Source: Mesocentrotus franciscanus (taxonomy: Eukaryota; Echinodermata; Echinoidea; Camarodonta; Strongylocentrotidae). Taken from it: 64,000 bases of DNA. Location: positions 54,711,271-54,775,270 of the forward strand of contig CP137666.1 in NCBI GenBank assembly GCA_037976565.1, in the 5' to 3' direction. Positions 1-10,722 of the stretch are shown here, in pieces. Within the stretch, counting starts at the first letter, position 1. Each line of letters starts with the position of its first letter. Under the pieces are notes generated by a model. It ran no database searches. It saw nothing but the letters and a program-made list of their open reading frames with translations, and had not been told where the DNA came from. The translations under genes and the position numbers were made by a program.

Positions 1-154
1 CATCGAACGGCTGAGGAAGAGAAGACGGGCTGGAATGTCCTTTAGGAGTGAGCATGTCATTGTCTTTACTCGCTACCCAGAACCTGGTACAACAAAGACG
101 AGACTCATTCCTGATCTTGGGGAAGCAGCAGCTGCTACCCTTCAGCTTTACTTG
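1..154 (+). CDS. Copy 1 exon 1 (partial): end of membrane anchor and start of DUF2064
   Basis: The window opens inside this exon, at the codon just before IERLRKRRR. It encodes the basic stretch after the anchor and the FTRYPEPG..KTRL motif, which is the glycine-rich nucleotide-binding entry of the DUF2064/CofC-like fold. It ends in phase 0 at a GTTAGT donor. Bases 1-154 align without gaps to 46158-46311. Confidence 0.88.
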
Positions 155-3100
155 GTTAGTACAGTGAAACCTGTCAGTGTCTACAAAGACCACTCAAGAT
201 AGAAAAATTGAAAAATAGTCTTTATAAGCAGATGGTCTCTTTTAAAGATAATATGTCCCTTTTGCAGCCAACATCAAATTCTGTAGAACTTTGCAGGAAT
301 TATGAATATGTCATGTATGTCTTATCTGTGAAATTTGAACGTTAGCAGTGTCCTAGTATTCAATTTATGCAAGGAAACCCATTTACTTTCTAGACTTCCC
401 TGTCAGATACTATTGAGTGACTGACTGACATCTTTTTTTCTTTGGTTACAACATACATAAAATGAGCTAATAACTGGTAAATGAGCATTTGTCTACATCA
501 ATAATCCACTTCTTGTAATGGCCAAAATTAAACTGATTGAATCTTTGTACAGCATAAAACGTACGACCATTTGGTACAAGGGTCTGAAAATCAGACTATT
601 ACTTTAGGTGATTGCAATCACTTATGTCGATTCGAGAACTAATGGTTTTTATTTTCCCACAAAAAGCCATTTTCAAACCCTTTCGTATTGAGGGAAGTTC
701 TAAATAAGCATTGTCTTTCAAAGGCCATTGGAATTTAACCTTTTCATTTTTTTTGACCTGCAAATGGGACATAGTACCTTTAATACATGTTTCAATGGGA
801 AAGATTGTTCAAGGAAACCTCCCCAAAAAAAAAAAAAAATTATAGACAGGTGTTCCTGGTGGAGATTGTTATAACTTTAAATCTTGTTTAGATAAGCAAA
901 CTATCCACACACACAAAAAAAAAAAATATATATATATTTAAACCATAGTCTGATCAATTATTAGAAAAAGTTCTTATGATTGTATTTAGGATGAAGAACG
1001 TAAGCAGATCATTATATTTTCCTACATTTTACTACCTTTTTCACTTAAAGACTCTAATCCACATTTGATCCTCAGACCAATCATATTCTAGAGGTTCTTC
1101 AGTTGGTACAAGCCAAACGGCCATGGGTTTCAGTTGAGATCAAGTACATTGGAGGCACAAAGAAACAAGTCAACTACTGGCTCAGCAGCCATCGCAGAAG
1201 GCGACTACGATGTCGCTGGTCTGAGCAGATCGGTCAGGGACTAGGGGAGAGAATGGTCAATGCATTTCGTGCAGCCTTTGCAAGGAAGAAGCAGAGAGTC
1301 ATATTGGTAAGTATGTAGCCATTAAACCTCTTGACACAAGACCCCTCCTGTGTTACTAAGATTTTGAACAGTTGGCATGTAAAGGGTTAAGATATAATTG
1401 CATACCTGGTATATCTTGTTCTGGTAATGATAGGGTTTGCTACTCATAATACCCAGTTGAGCCAGTGATTTTGTTTTATGAGACCCTGTTCACATTCCCT
1501 CTTACATGTACCAAGAAAAACATATTCTAAACATTTGTATTGATAAAGCAGTAAGCAAACATTATTGTTACAGATGAATGATACATGAGTATTTATTTCC
1601 CCCCAAGTGAATGTGATTTCCAGTAATTTGTCATGATTAATGTACTCATTTACTGCATGCTAAACTATTCAGAATAATTTTATACTACTTTCTCATCAAG
1701 CACAGCTCTATTAATGGAACTCTAGATTAGCTTTTCATCAAAATCTTGTCATATCTGTTCCTTTTCAATCCATCACAGATCGGGAGTGATATTCCAGCAA
1801 TCGATGCTGATACCATCTGTTCTACCTTCGACAAGTTGTCCCTTGGATCCTGTAACATGATATTGGGACCTGCTAAAGATGGGGGCTACTACCTGGTTGG
1901 GCTGAGTCAAAACGAGGGAGAAGAAACTATAGATCTTGGTGAGTAACATTTAATCATTTTACAATGAATGTTTTAAAATTATTTTCCCGTACAATTTTTC
2001 AATGTAAACTGACAATCTACCTGCTTGTGCTGTGTGAATCCATTTACAATGCACAATATTTATATATTTTCCCAATTTATGGATGATGTTCTCTCAGCAA
2101 AAAAGGAAAATTTTCATATTAACTATCAATACCATATCTTAATTATATATCAAATTTTAAAAAATGAATACTTTACCAATATCAATTAAGATCAAGTCTT
2201 GAAATTTCTTGCTTGGATTGGATGGGCACAATCATGTAACAAACTAGAAGGTCCCATTAAGAGAATTGAGTGCCTGGGAAATGCAAGATACTTCTCTTTT
2301 CAAGTCAATTGAAGTGACAACTTCAAGTGCTCTCTTGAGGAAATGGTGCCTGCAAATGTTTTTATTCCAATCGTAGCTCTGTATCTCGATACTGTGCTTT
2401 TTTTGCAATGTGTTTGTCAGATGAGGATATACATGTATTTCTTTTATCAGCCAGGCTTTAAATTTCAATATTTTTAGGGCAAGGCCACTTTTCTGTAGGG
2501 CACATTCCTATATTACAGCACAAATAGGAAGAATTGGAAAGGGCACAAAAAAATCTCCGAGGCCAATGAGAGGGGCATTGAGGCCAATCAAAAGGGCATC
2601 CACAGCCATGGCCTTGGTGGCCTTGCCATCTTGTATTTTATCTGTTGCCTTCCCTGAGTGCCTGGGAAAGCTTACAAATTAACACATCATTTGTTTTAAG
2701 GGAAATTCCTTATTCATTTAGTGTCATCTTTCTTGCCCTTAGATCCTCTGTTTATCAGCTCAGATATAGAATGGGGTACAAGTAAAGTTCTACAACAGCA
2801 AAGAAAAGTTGCACAACAACTTGAACTGAGACTAGAGGTACTCCCCAGAATATTGCAAGATGTGGTAAGAAATGCCAGCATATTTTGATGTGATATATTG
2901 AAATCCTTGAAGTGACTATGACCTGTATAACAATAGTAAATGATGAGTCTCTTGTTGGTTACCTGAATCTGATCTTGTATGTAGACAGAATATGCTTTGT
3001 TTTTATAAACAGAATATTGCAACATTGTAAAAGATCTGTAAATATCTTTGTCATTTTAGTTTTGTTTTTTGATTTAAACAACATTTTCCTTTGTATGACT

Positions 3101-6100
3101 ATTTTGTAGGATACGGTAGACGATCTCGATGAAATTGAGAGATCAACAGGGTATACCGTGGAACAAATCCGAACACCATTCCTTTCTGTTATCATTCCTG
3201 TTTTTAACGAAGGTCCCTTTATACAAGAGACACTCCAAAACGTCACAGAGGTTAGTCCATGTAGCATGTTTTATTTTTATTTGGGGGTAAAAGCTGATAA
3301 TTGTTATGTGAGATAAAGGTCATATGTATGCCGATAGATTCATGTTTATTCTGTGCAAAGTCTATTTACTTTGTAGTAGTGATTAAGATGAGTGATATGG
3401 GCCTGTTTCCTTTTAGTTTGTATAGATTTAGGAGGAGGTCTAACAATATTTCCTGTTGATTTAAGGGTAATAATCTTGTCTTGGACATGTGATTAATAGA
3501 ACAAATTAGTAAAAATACAAACAATTTTTGTAAATGTTGTTGATCTGAATATTTAATTATCGTCAAGTTCATCAGTGTCCTTATTTGAAAAGTGGAGAAA
3601 ATAGTTTACCCTTTGATCAATGTGAAGTGTTAATGATCAACCCATATTTGCAATAAAAGTGTATCAAAAGTGTAAGAAATGTGTAAGATTTTATTCCATA
3701 AAGGTTTGTGAAGGAAATGTTTAAAGCATATTTCATGCATTTTTCATAATGTTTGCAATTGTAGGAGGTTTCCTTTGTTTTTTCATGTACAGGATTTGAA
3801 TGATTGAAAATGTGAAACATGATGTACACACTGTTAGGTGATATCTGTCTGGGAATATTATGATTTTCATTAGGTCCTAAACATTTAATGACATCGTGTT
3901 TTTAAAAACTCAATCAGAGCATAGCTCTTAGTATACCGTATTTGCCGGCGATAAGGCCGCAACGCCGCATAGGCCGCACCCCCAACTTTGACATTAAAAA
4001 ATAAAATAAATAAAAATTAAAAAATTAAAAATTAATAAATAAAAAACGGACCAAAAAAAATATTTGTAATTTTCTTGTAGAACACTTATTTTTTCTACAA
4101 ACTGACACCAAATTCATCAATATTCTTATAAAATTTACAGGAAAAAACTAAGTTTACCTCAAAAATGATCGTATTTATTTAGCAAATCTTCATTGATTTT
4201 GAAGCTAGTACTGTATCGCAGGCAAAATGTACGGTGTAATGCGAAATTGCATGACATGGATACAAAGAAAATAGACTTGGTGCAACTTCGGCTGGATGCG
4301 CAGTTGCGTTTCGCGGCAGCTACGTAACGGTCCCTTCTTTTACTTTTTAGCGATGCATTAGCACGAACTTAGATCTAGATCTATTGGTAGATATTGTTTT
4401 ATGAAGTTTATTTTCGTCTTCAAATATGTGATGTTTTGATCGCTGAATTTTTAGTTGTTGCACATTGGCCGCACCCAGACTTTTTCATATTTTCTATGCA
4501 GAAATTACTGGGGCCTTTACGCCGGCAAATACGGTATTCAAAAACTTGAATAGAGGGGGCAGTGCAGTGGGGGAGGGGGGTAAGACAATGAAGGATATAT
4601 TAGTCTGTTTTCACTCCCTTTCCATTCAGCGATGTTCTTTCCCAACCTTTATGGAGATCATAATCTGTGATGGAGGAAGTGAAGACAACACAAGCGAACT
4701 TGTCACAGAATTTGCCAAGAATAATGAAAGAGTCCCTATAAAATTTATTACAGGGTTAAAAGGTAAGAAACTTAACGATGATATAGATAGAAGGAGGCAT
4801 TCATGTAGGTTGTAACATTAATATCAAAGGTAGTTTAATTAAGTTAAATAGTTCTCAAGTAAACCATCTGCTTAAGATCTCAGTGAAAACAGAATATTAC
4901 ACCTATATTTTCATTCAGTCATATTAAAGGTAAAACATAGATATATTTGGAATATTTCAGATCTATAGATGGAAAGTTGTTTGGTTGTTTATGTAAAGCA
5001 TGTACCAGGATTCGTTGCATCATAAGAGAAAGTACAACAAAAAGTGAGTAATTAAAGGTCAATGCTAGTGAAAGAGTTAGTTTAACCATAATGAATTTAG
5101 TTTGAAAATTTAAGAACTTAAGCCAAACTCTTTTTTTTTGTTGTTGCATGTCTACATACATACAGTATCCGTGACAAATAAAGGAAACTTCAGAATGAAA
5201 ATTAAATAGTAAATTTGTTCGTTAATAGATATGTATTTATTTTGTACTTAGGGGTAGAAACTGGAATGATCTTTTTATTTTATTTTGTCTTTAGGTAGGG
5301 GTAGACAACTAAACAAAGGTGCCATGTATTCCAAAGGAGACAATCTTCTTTTCTTACATGCTGACACCAAGTTACCTCAAGGCTTTGATGCGTCAGTGGT
5401 TCTTACACTCTCCACTCCTGGGGTGAGTGCAGGGGCCTTTAAGTTTGCTGTGGACTTCAATCATTGTTCAGAGTCAGAGAGGTAAGAGCTTGTGATGAAT
5501 ATCTTTCAGCCAGTATTTCTTTTGAACAGTGTCAGTGATGTCTTTATTCATATATTATCATATTATTTTATCTCTGATCTTTACATTATGCTGAGAATGC
5601 TTGGAAGTTAAAGTGTACCAATCACCAAAACATGTTTCACTATTGATGTAAAGGTTTCAAAATATGGGCTTCAAAAATTACTTCTACAAAGAGATATTGC
5701 AGTTTAAGTACACATTACAACTGTTTCTTGAGTAGACTATTCGATGCACACATACGTGCTCTCATAGAATTGGGCGCGCATGGAGCACAAGCCCGACTTG
5801 GGTTCCGTGCATAGCATTTTATGTTATCCATTATTTTCTTCATGCTTCTAAAGTGTTACCCGATAGAATTCCAGGTAATTTTTGTTTAGGTTGATTTTTC
5901 TATTCTAGTTATACCCAAAAAATAATTTTAGGTGATTGGTACACTTTAATGCAGATATAACATGGGCAATTCAAATTATTGTATTTTTCCTCAGGTCTCA
6001 GTTTGGTTACTCTAAACTATTTGCGTTTGAGATGAAGGTGTTAGAATGGGGAACCAACTGGAGGGCTAACATCATGGGTATGTAATTCTATCATTGCTCT

Positions 6101-8795
6101 GTGATAATTCTTAGCACTTTGATATAATGCTCATTCTGGCTAACCACTTTTGGTACGAAAAAAAAAAGGAAATTCTTCTTTCAACACTAAATCAATTTTA
6201 CCTTTACCTTTATTTACTTTCCTTTTACTTTTTACTTTCCAAAATGATTTTAACAGCATTTTAAAGTATTTGTGTAAAAATTCTCTTCAGAATTTGAATC
6301 AAGTATTTTCAGACACATAGCAAGGATAATTTCAAACTACAATTATAAGTGTTACTCTTAGTGCCCCATAAGTGGCATCAACTTTTTTTTCAAACGGGAT
6401 ACAGTCCTTTAAATATGATAAATCATTTTTATACCTTTTTGCAGAGCTTCCATATGGAGACCAGGCTTTGTTCATGACTAGGACCTTATTCAAAAGCGTT
6501 GCCATGTTTCCTGATTATTTAATCATGGAAGATTATGAAATGGTATGTATACTTATTATTATTATTATTATTGTCCTAATTACTGATACCACAAGCTAGA
6601 AAGAATGAGTAGGTGTACAATGCATGATATGATGGATGGAGTAGTACAGATTATGTTGGTGACCGAGTTTGTTTTATTACAAACTCTTATTTAGGCAAGT
6701 CCAGTGAATTTGGTTTATAATCAGATCAAATATCATGTTATTATCATGATATTTTATTTGACCGAAGCCCTAGTAAAGCTAGAATTAATTGTACTAAAAT
6801 ATTTGATGTAGCCAGTGATATTTGATAAAATGGGACTTGCCTATTTATAGTTTTATTTGATAGTGTGGTAGTGGAATTTTTTTTCCTGCATTGTGTGGAT
6901 ATTTTGCCTTTCAGTATAAGGACCTCGAGGGCATTTTTATCATATTTTCAAAATTTTAAGCATTACAAGATATGGCTTAATGAAATGTGAATGCTTTGCT
7001 GTAACATGTCAAGAAACACAAAAGCAAGATAATAAAGAACAGGTTTATTAATATATAAAGCAGTACAAGACATGGCTAAAATCTTAGTGTTCTGCTGAAA
7101 TATCGCAAACATGAAAGCAATAAAATACAGGGGAAAATCTCATAAAACTTGTAATCAATAACAAGGTACGATTATTGTCATAAGCTACTGAAATTCTTCC
7201 ATATGATTGACTATGAGCAGATTTGTCATAGATCTGTGGCAGTTAATAGCCCAGTTGTTTCAAAGTTTGAAGCATTTCATTATGTGGCTAAATGTAAAGT
7301 GTTATGTATTTTCAGGTGTGGAAGCTTCAAGGAGAAGGTCATATACAGATAGTTGAAGGGAAGCAGGCCATCACGTCATCAAGACGATGGGCAAGATATG
7401 GTTATCTTACAGTAAGTTAGCTATTGATTTGGGTTATACAGGCAGGGCATACACACTCACTTTTTCTGCAGGGGTTCTGAATTAAACTTCTTAGGGTTTT
7501 ATGTGTGAGCCTTATATATACATTTTGAAATTTTGGGTGCCTGATAGTAAGCCCTGGATACAACAAGAGTTTGGCATATAAACTTTTTTAGAATACTTCT
7601 TGAAAGACCTTTGACCTTTGACCTTCATTCTGTACACCAACATTTTCATCAGTAGGTTGTGTTTATATCTTGTACATCAAAATATACTCTGTCCCTGTTT
7701 TCCCCATATTATAATGAATATACCATTACTGGTGTGTGGCCTATATTCAAGAGACAATCTTGTGGTTGCCTTCCCTAAGCCTTGTCTGTACAAGACACGC
7801 TAAACCACCATAAAGATCTCCAAACTAAAAAGAAAAGAAAAAGAAGCAAAACAAAAACAAAAACAGAATGAAATGTGTGCTTCAGGCTGTTTGCCTTTTT
7901 GCATGTTTGCATTGATTGAAAATATCTACAAAAATCTGAATTTTCATATAGTGGATCTAAAGAACATAATATGTAGTGTTGTATCATATTTGTTACCTGG
8001 GCATTTTATTATTGCTTTGATTTGAGAACTGATTTTTGGACTTTGACCAGGCCCCGTCTTACAAAGAGTTATGATTGATCCAAATCAATCATAAGTCCTC
8101 CAATCAATCGCTAGTTTGCAGTCTCCTATCTCTTATGTACATGGTTGCGATTGATATCAATCACAAATAAGTTGTGATTGATATCAACTCTTTGTAATAC
8201 AGGGCCTGCAGATCTATTTAAAAACTGAACATAAAACTAGAGTTAGGTTTATAACTGTAGGCCAAATTATGATGTTATTGCTCTTAACATATACTAACAT
8301 ATACTGTGCGAGCTTCTTGTGATGAACTGCTAAGATTTAGGAAAATGTTTTAAACTACTCAAATCAATCCATCTTCAATAAAATAATTGGTATTAAATAC
8401 CGGTACTGTATACTTCCATTTTTTTTAAAATGATATTGCTTTTGCATTTCCATACCCTTAAAATCTTCCAAGCAATGAGAATATCATTCATGTATGGTAA
8501 TGCTACCAAATGAATGATAGGTAGTATGTCAGGAGAAATAGTTATATTTTGAAGATGAGATAGTGAACTGAGAATATAACATGCAGATGATATCCATTTA
8601 GTTCTTGAATTCATCTGTAATACCGTTTGTCCCTTTGCAAATTTTGTCAAGTTATTCATAGCAATGTTCTCAAAATGGTTCTCATTGCAGACAGTGATGT
8701 GGAACTATGTGATCATTATTGCCTACCATATGGGAATCCACCCGAATGCTTTGGCTAGACTCTACTACGGAAGACAGCTTACTCATGCCAACTGA
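1..8795 (+). CDS. Fused DUF2064 (TIGR04282) / family-2 glycosyltransferase (TIGR04283), copy 1; 11 exons, 5' partial
   Basis: Exons 1-154, 1076-1306, 1779-1938, 2743-2864, 3110-3250, 4630-4762, 5295-5481, 5995-6077, 6445-6542, 7316-7411 and 8691-8795 join in frame, all with GT/AG introns. Together with the N-terminus seen in copy 2 the product is about 521 residues. Residues ~36-250 match DUF2064/TIGR04282: FTRYPEPG, GSDIP at 149-153, KDGGYY at 180-185, then WGT and DVDTVDDL. Residues ~265-521 match the TIGR04283 glycosyltransferase: SVIIPVFNE, CDGGSEDNT, GRGRQLNKGA, HADT at 354-357 (the DXD-like metal site), PYGDQ at 425-429, MEDYE at 450-454 and SSRRWARYG. Bacterial homologues are two separate proteins annotated as arsenosugar-biosynthesis glycosyltransferases. 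Donor and acceptor sugars in animals are unknown. The frame is intact throughout the visible part; the start codon lies left of the window. Domain assignment is confident, pathway role is inference. Confidence 0.9.
155..245. repeat. Degenerate MITE fragment touching the exon 1 splice donor
   Basis: The sequence TACAGTGAAACCTGTC starts a few bases after the donor GT and resembles the inverted ends of the element at 10555-10722. It ends near AGTCTTTATAAGCAGATGG. The same fragment lies in copy 2, so it predates the duplication. Confidence 0.5.
246..779. repeat. TTAA-flanked MITE (piggyBac-type), 534 bp, in intron 1 of copy 1
   Basis: Flanked by TTAA at 242-245 and 780-783, with inverted ends related to AGGTACTATGTCCC. 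The interior matches 34812-35336 in the opposite orientation. Copy 2 keeps only an internally deleted version at 46403-46560. Confidence 0.65.
1076..1306 (+). CDS. Copy 1 exon 2 of the DUF2064-GT2 gene
   Basis: Bounded by a CTCAG acceptor and GTAAGT donor, phase 0 at both ends, 77 codons. It encodes the segment from TNHILEVLQ through YIGGTKKQVNYWL to GLGERMVNAF and RVIL, matching the central DUF2064 region where bacterial members have a conserved GLGERM motif. The true frame enters from upstream; the in-frame TTG at 1103 is not a start. Confidence 0.9.
1779..1938 (+). CDS. Copy 1 exon 3: GSDIP and KDGGYY motifs of DUF2064
   Basis: Acceptor ATCACAG and donor GTGAGT, starts in phase 0 and ends in phase 1. 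It encodes IGSDIPAIDAD and GPAKDGGYYLVGL, the two best-conserved DUF2064 motifs. The GGGGG run in the DGG codons is intact here but one base shorter in copy 2. Confidence 0.92.
2743..2864 (+). CDS. Copy 1 exon 4: end of DUF2064 domain
   Basis: Acceptor CCCTTAG, donor GTAAGA, ends in phase 0. It encodes DPLFISSDIEWGTSKVL and the helix through LRLEVLPRILQDV. The WGT motif and the LP..DVDT segment, which runs into exon 5, are typical of the DUF2064 C-terminus. Confidence 0.9.
3110..3250 (+). CDS. Copy 1 exon 5: domain junction and start of GT2 domain
   Basis: Acceptor TTTGTAG, donor GTTAGT, 47 codons in phase 0. It encodes DTVDDLDEIE (last DUF2064 helix), a short linker, and SVIIPVFNEGPFIQETL, the first strand and nucleotide-binding turn of a GT-A family-2 glycosyltransferase. 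The fusion point lies inside a single exon, so the two domains cannot be separate genes joined by annotation error. Confidence 0.92.
3936..4534. mobile_element. 599-bp TIR element with TA target duplication in intron 5 of copy 1
   Basis: Ends are CCGTATTTGCCGGCG and its inverted match CGCCGGCAAATACGG, flanked by TA at 3934-3935 and 4535-4536. The equivalent intron of copy 2 reads CTTAGTATATTC around 49770-49780, exactly the empty site. This fits a non-autonomous element of a TA-targeting superfamily such as Tc1/mariner. No transposase is visible. Confidence 0.85.
4630..4762 (+). CDS. Copy 1 exon 6: CDGGSEDNT motif of GT2
   Basis: Acceptor CCATTCAG, donor GTAAGA, ends in phase 1. It encodes FMEIIICDGGSEDNTSEL, the second nucleotide-binding aspartate loop of GT2 enzymes. 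A 599-bp transposable element lies 95 bp upstream in the preceding intron. Confidence 0.92.
5295..5481 (+). CDS. Copy 1 exon 7: GRGRQLNKGA and HADT motifs
   Basis: Acceptor CTTTAG, donor GTAAGA. It encodes GRGRQLNKGA, then LLFLHADTKLP with the DXD-like metal-binding HADT, then GVSAGAFKFAVDF. These are the defining motifs of the TIGR04283 branch. The frame is intact, unlike copy 2. Confidence 0.92.
5612..5945. repeat. TTAA-flanked MITE, family 2, in intron 7 of copy 1
   Basis: Inverted ends AGTGTACCAATCACC / GGTGATTGGTACACT, flanked by TTAA. Related copies are at 12251-12577 and 56868-57205. It is at the same place in both gene copies, so it is older than the duplication. Confidence 0.7.
5995..6077 (+). 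CDS. Copy 1 exon 8 of the DUF2064-GT2 gene
   Basis: Acceptor TCCTCAG, donor GTATGT, 83 nt. It encodes SQFGYSKLFAFEMKVLEWGTNWRANIM, the amphipathic region before the PYGDQ motif. Copy 2 has lost one T in this exon. Confidence 0.9.
6445..6542 (+). CDS. Copy 1 exon 9: PYGDQ and MEDYE motifs
   Basis: Acceptor TTTGCAG, donor GTATGT, ends in phase 0. It encodes ELPYGDQALF and FPDYLIMEDYEM. The ED pair is the likely catalytic-base position of GT2 enzymes. An ATT microsatellite begins 12 bp past the donor. Confidence 0.92.
6552..6575 (+). repeat. ATT microsatellite after exon 9
   Basis: A run of ATT trinucleotides in intron 9. Copy 2 has a shorter run at about 57924-57942. Confidence 0.7.
7316..7411 (+). 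CDS. Copy 1 exon 10: SSRRWARYG motif
   Basis: Acceptor TTTTCAG, donor GTAAGT, 32 codons in phase 0. It encodes VWKLQGEGHIQIVEGKQ and ITSSRRWARYGYLT. The (T/S)SARRW-like motif is conserved in bacterial TIGR04283 proteins. Confidence 0.9.
8051..8208. mobile_element. 158-bp MITE in the last intron of copy 1
   Basis: Ends GGCCCCGTCTTACAAAGAG and an inverted match ending TAATACAGGGCC, flanked by CAG at 8048-8050 and 8209-8211. Copy 2 has the empty site GACCAGATCTAC near 63590-63600. Interior is rich in TGATTGAT/ATCAATCA. A related element lies at 15250-15497. Confidence 0.8.
8691..8795 (+). CDS. Copy 1 exon 11: C-terminus and stop
   Basis: Acceptor CATTGCAG. It encodes TVMWNYVIIIAYHMGIHP, a probable membrane-associated helix, then ARLYYGRQLTHAN and TGA at 8793-8795. 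Bacterial relatives end with a similar hydrophobic helix and an LARLY-type motif, which supports this as the natural C-terminus. Confidence 0.9.
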   Translation, partial: TVMWNYVIIIAYHMGIHPNALARLYYGRQLTHAN

Positions 8796-8906
8796 TATAT
8801 CATCATCGTCTTCGTCGTCGTCATCATCATTATCATCACTATCATTATCACCACCGTCATGTCTGTATGCTATGTGTGTACAAGAGCAAGAGACAAGGAA
8901 AATAAA
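8796..8906 (+). other. 3' UTR start with TCA/TCG microsatellite and AATAAA
   Basis: An imperfect TCA/TCG/TTA trinucleotide tract occupies about 8801-8860, immediately after the stop. An AATAAA hexamer at 8901-8906 is the first plausible polyadenylation signal. The true cleavage site cannot be seen. Confidence 0.5.
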
Positions 8907-10554
8907 AGTATGTCCTATATATTTGATTCAGTGGAGCATGTGGAAGCAATGAAAGGTGTGCTATGGGTACAAATTATGGATAGAGCTATAGTTGATTGAT
9001 TTTATTTGACAAAATTGATTGTTAAAGAAATGAAATGATAATTTTTTTTTTTAAATTTGATACGACAGCTGGAATATTTGTTTGTGGATTTGAGAATATT
9101 ATGTTTATAGGTTATAGGCAAACTGTTAAAATTTTTCCTAATTTAGTTGTTCATTTACTCATTCATTTCTCAACTATTCACTTTTGCAAGAAAAAAAAAA
9201 TGATATGAAATAATTATTAATAATTTTTGTTTTAGTTTTAGATGATATGATCTACTTAACTTTTTGTCAATATTGCTACGTAATGCAATGCTCTTGGAAA
9301 ATGTACATGAATTGTCGATATATGACGTACAAATGTATTGTACCAGCAGCTCTGTTATATTGTAAACTTTCTTGTTGCAATTTAAATTTGTGTATATTTT
9401 CATACTTTTTAGATGGCATGAATATTAAATCCTCAATAAGTTTTTAGAAGTTATTATACTTAAACTATGTTTATCTATTATATTAGGCGTACATGTATAA
9501 TATGTTTGCTACATTCTACATGTATATATGCCTATGGGTGCTCATTCTTGAGTCAGTATTTCAAAAATGCATAAAAATGAAATATATATATGTAGTATCT
9601 TTTGGAGCAGAAATTCCAAGTGTGCTGATTGATTATTCTGCAATGATTATTTATTATGAATTTATCTGTTGGTGATTAAATTATACCCTGTCTACAAATA
9701 TAGCCCAAAATTTACTTTGATTTATGTTTATTTAAGCCTACTCTTAGTTACTAATGTTTCTCTTTATGTGCCCTGTTGCTTGCTTTCAGTATTAATGATG
9801 TATTCAGTTTCATAATAGGGAAACTTATTAAGTTTAAAATAATTAGTCTTGATTTTATTATGTTTCCATATAATTTGATAATTATGATATGAAAATCAGT
9901 ATTTAAGAGCAAAGGTGTGAACCAATACTAATTGAATAGTGCAATCTACAGAATGCATGTACATGTATACAGTGCAAGAATTTCGCAACTGATTCAAAGG
10001 AAAGGAATTTTGTATGCCTTTCCTAATATTTTTCTTTTTCTGTATTTTATATATTGACCAGTTTGTTTACTGGAAATCTCCCTTGGAAATACCTATTACA
10101 AGATCCTCGTGTAACAAAGACCATGAGACTACACAAAAATATGGGTAGTATCTTAATTCAATTCAATAAAGGTTTATTCGAACATGTTTTGCAGTACAAA
10201 GACTGAATTATACATGTTATACAAAAATTAAAATACATTGTAAATACAAATTGCAATTGTGAATAAAACATTGAATCAAATACCAAATTACATAAAATAA
10301 TTTACATTGATAAAATTGTAGTTAATGAATAACTTGATAGCAACACCATACACATTTGGAACAGGTCAGAGTATTAGAAAAATGATAGATGATTATTACA
10401 AGCTTTGATTCTTATGATGATTATTGAGTATACGTGTGAGATTAGGAAGGGCACTATTTTGGAATCTCTTAGTTCTGCACGTAAATTCTTGATATTTTTT
10501 TTCTCATAACAATATCAAGACAGGATTGGAGAATATCTTACTTGTATAAAGCTG
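8907..10554. other. AT-rich 3' flank, no gene seen
   Basis: No exon-like frame or family match. The part around 10155-10330 starts TTCAATTCAATAAAGGTTTA and is strongly A/T-biased, resembling the 3' end of a non-LTR retroelement. The rest may be 3' UTR or intergenic DNA. Confidence 0.4.
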
Positions 10555-10722
10555 TACGGTGACCACCTGTCTATAAAGACCACATTTACTATTTCACTTG
10601 AATAGTGTATCTCATTGAAGCATGTACTAAAGTAGCCTGTGCTTATTAAAAGACCACTTGCATATAAAAAAACCACTTTCCTAGTCTCTCTTAAGTGGTC
10701 TTTATATACAGGTTTCACTGTC
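10555..10722. repeat. MITE with CAGTGAAACCTGT-type inverted ends
   Basis: Left arm CCTGTCTATAAAGACCAC and right arm GTGGTCTTTATATACAGG form an imperfect inverted repeat. A degraded relative sits at the exon 1 donor of both gene copies. Confidence 0.65.

Noticed and set aside
1103..1318. Stand-alone small gene starting at TTG 1103
   Set aside because: It is exon 2 of the DUF2064-GT2 gene; the frame enters from a splice acceptor at 1075.
1..8795. Selenoprotein (family once named selenodomain-associated)
   Set aside because: No in-frame TGA before the natural stop and no SECIS-like structure recognised; the old name refers to genomic neighbours in bacteria.
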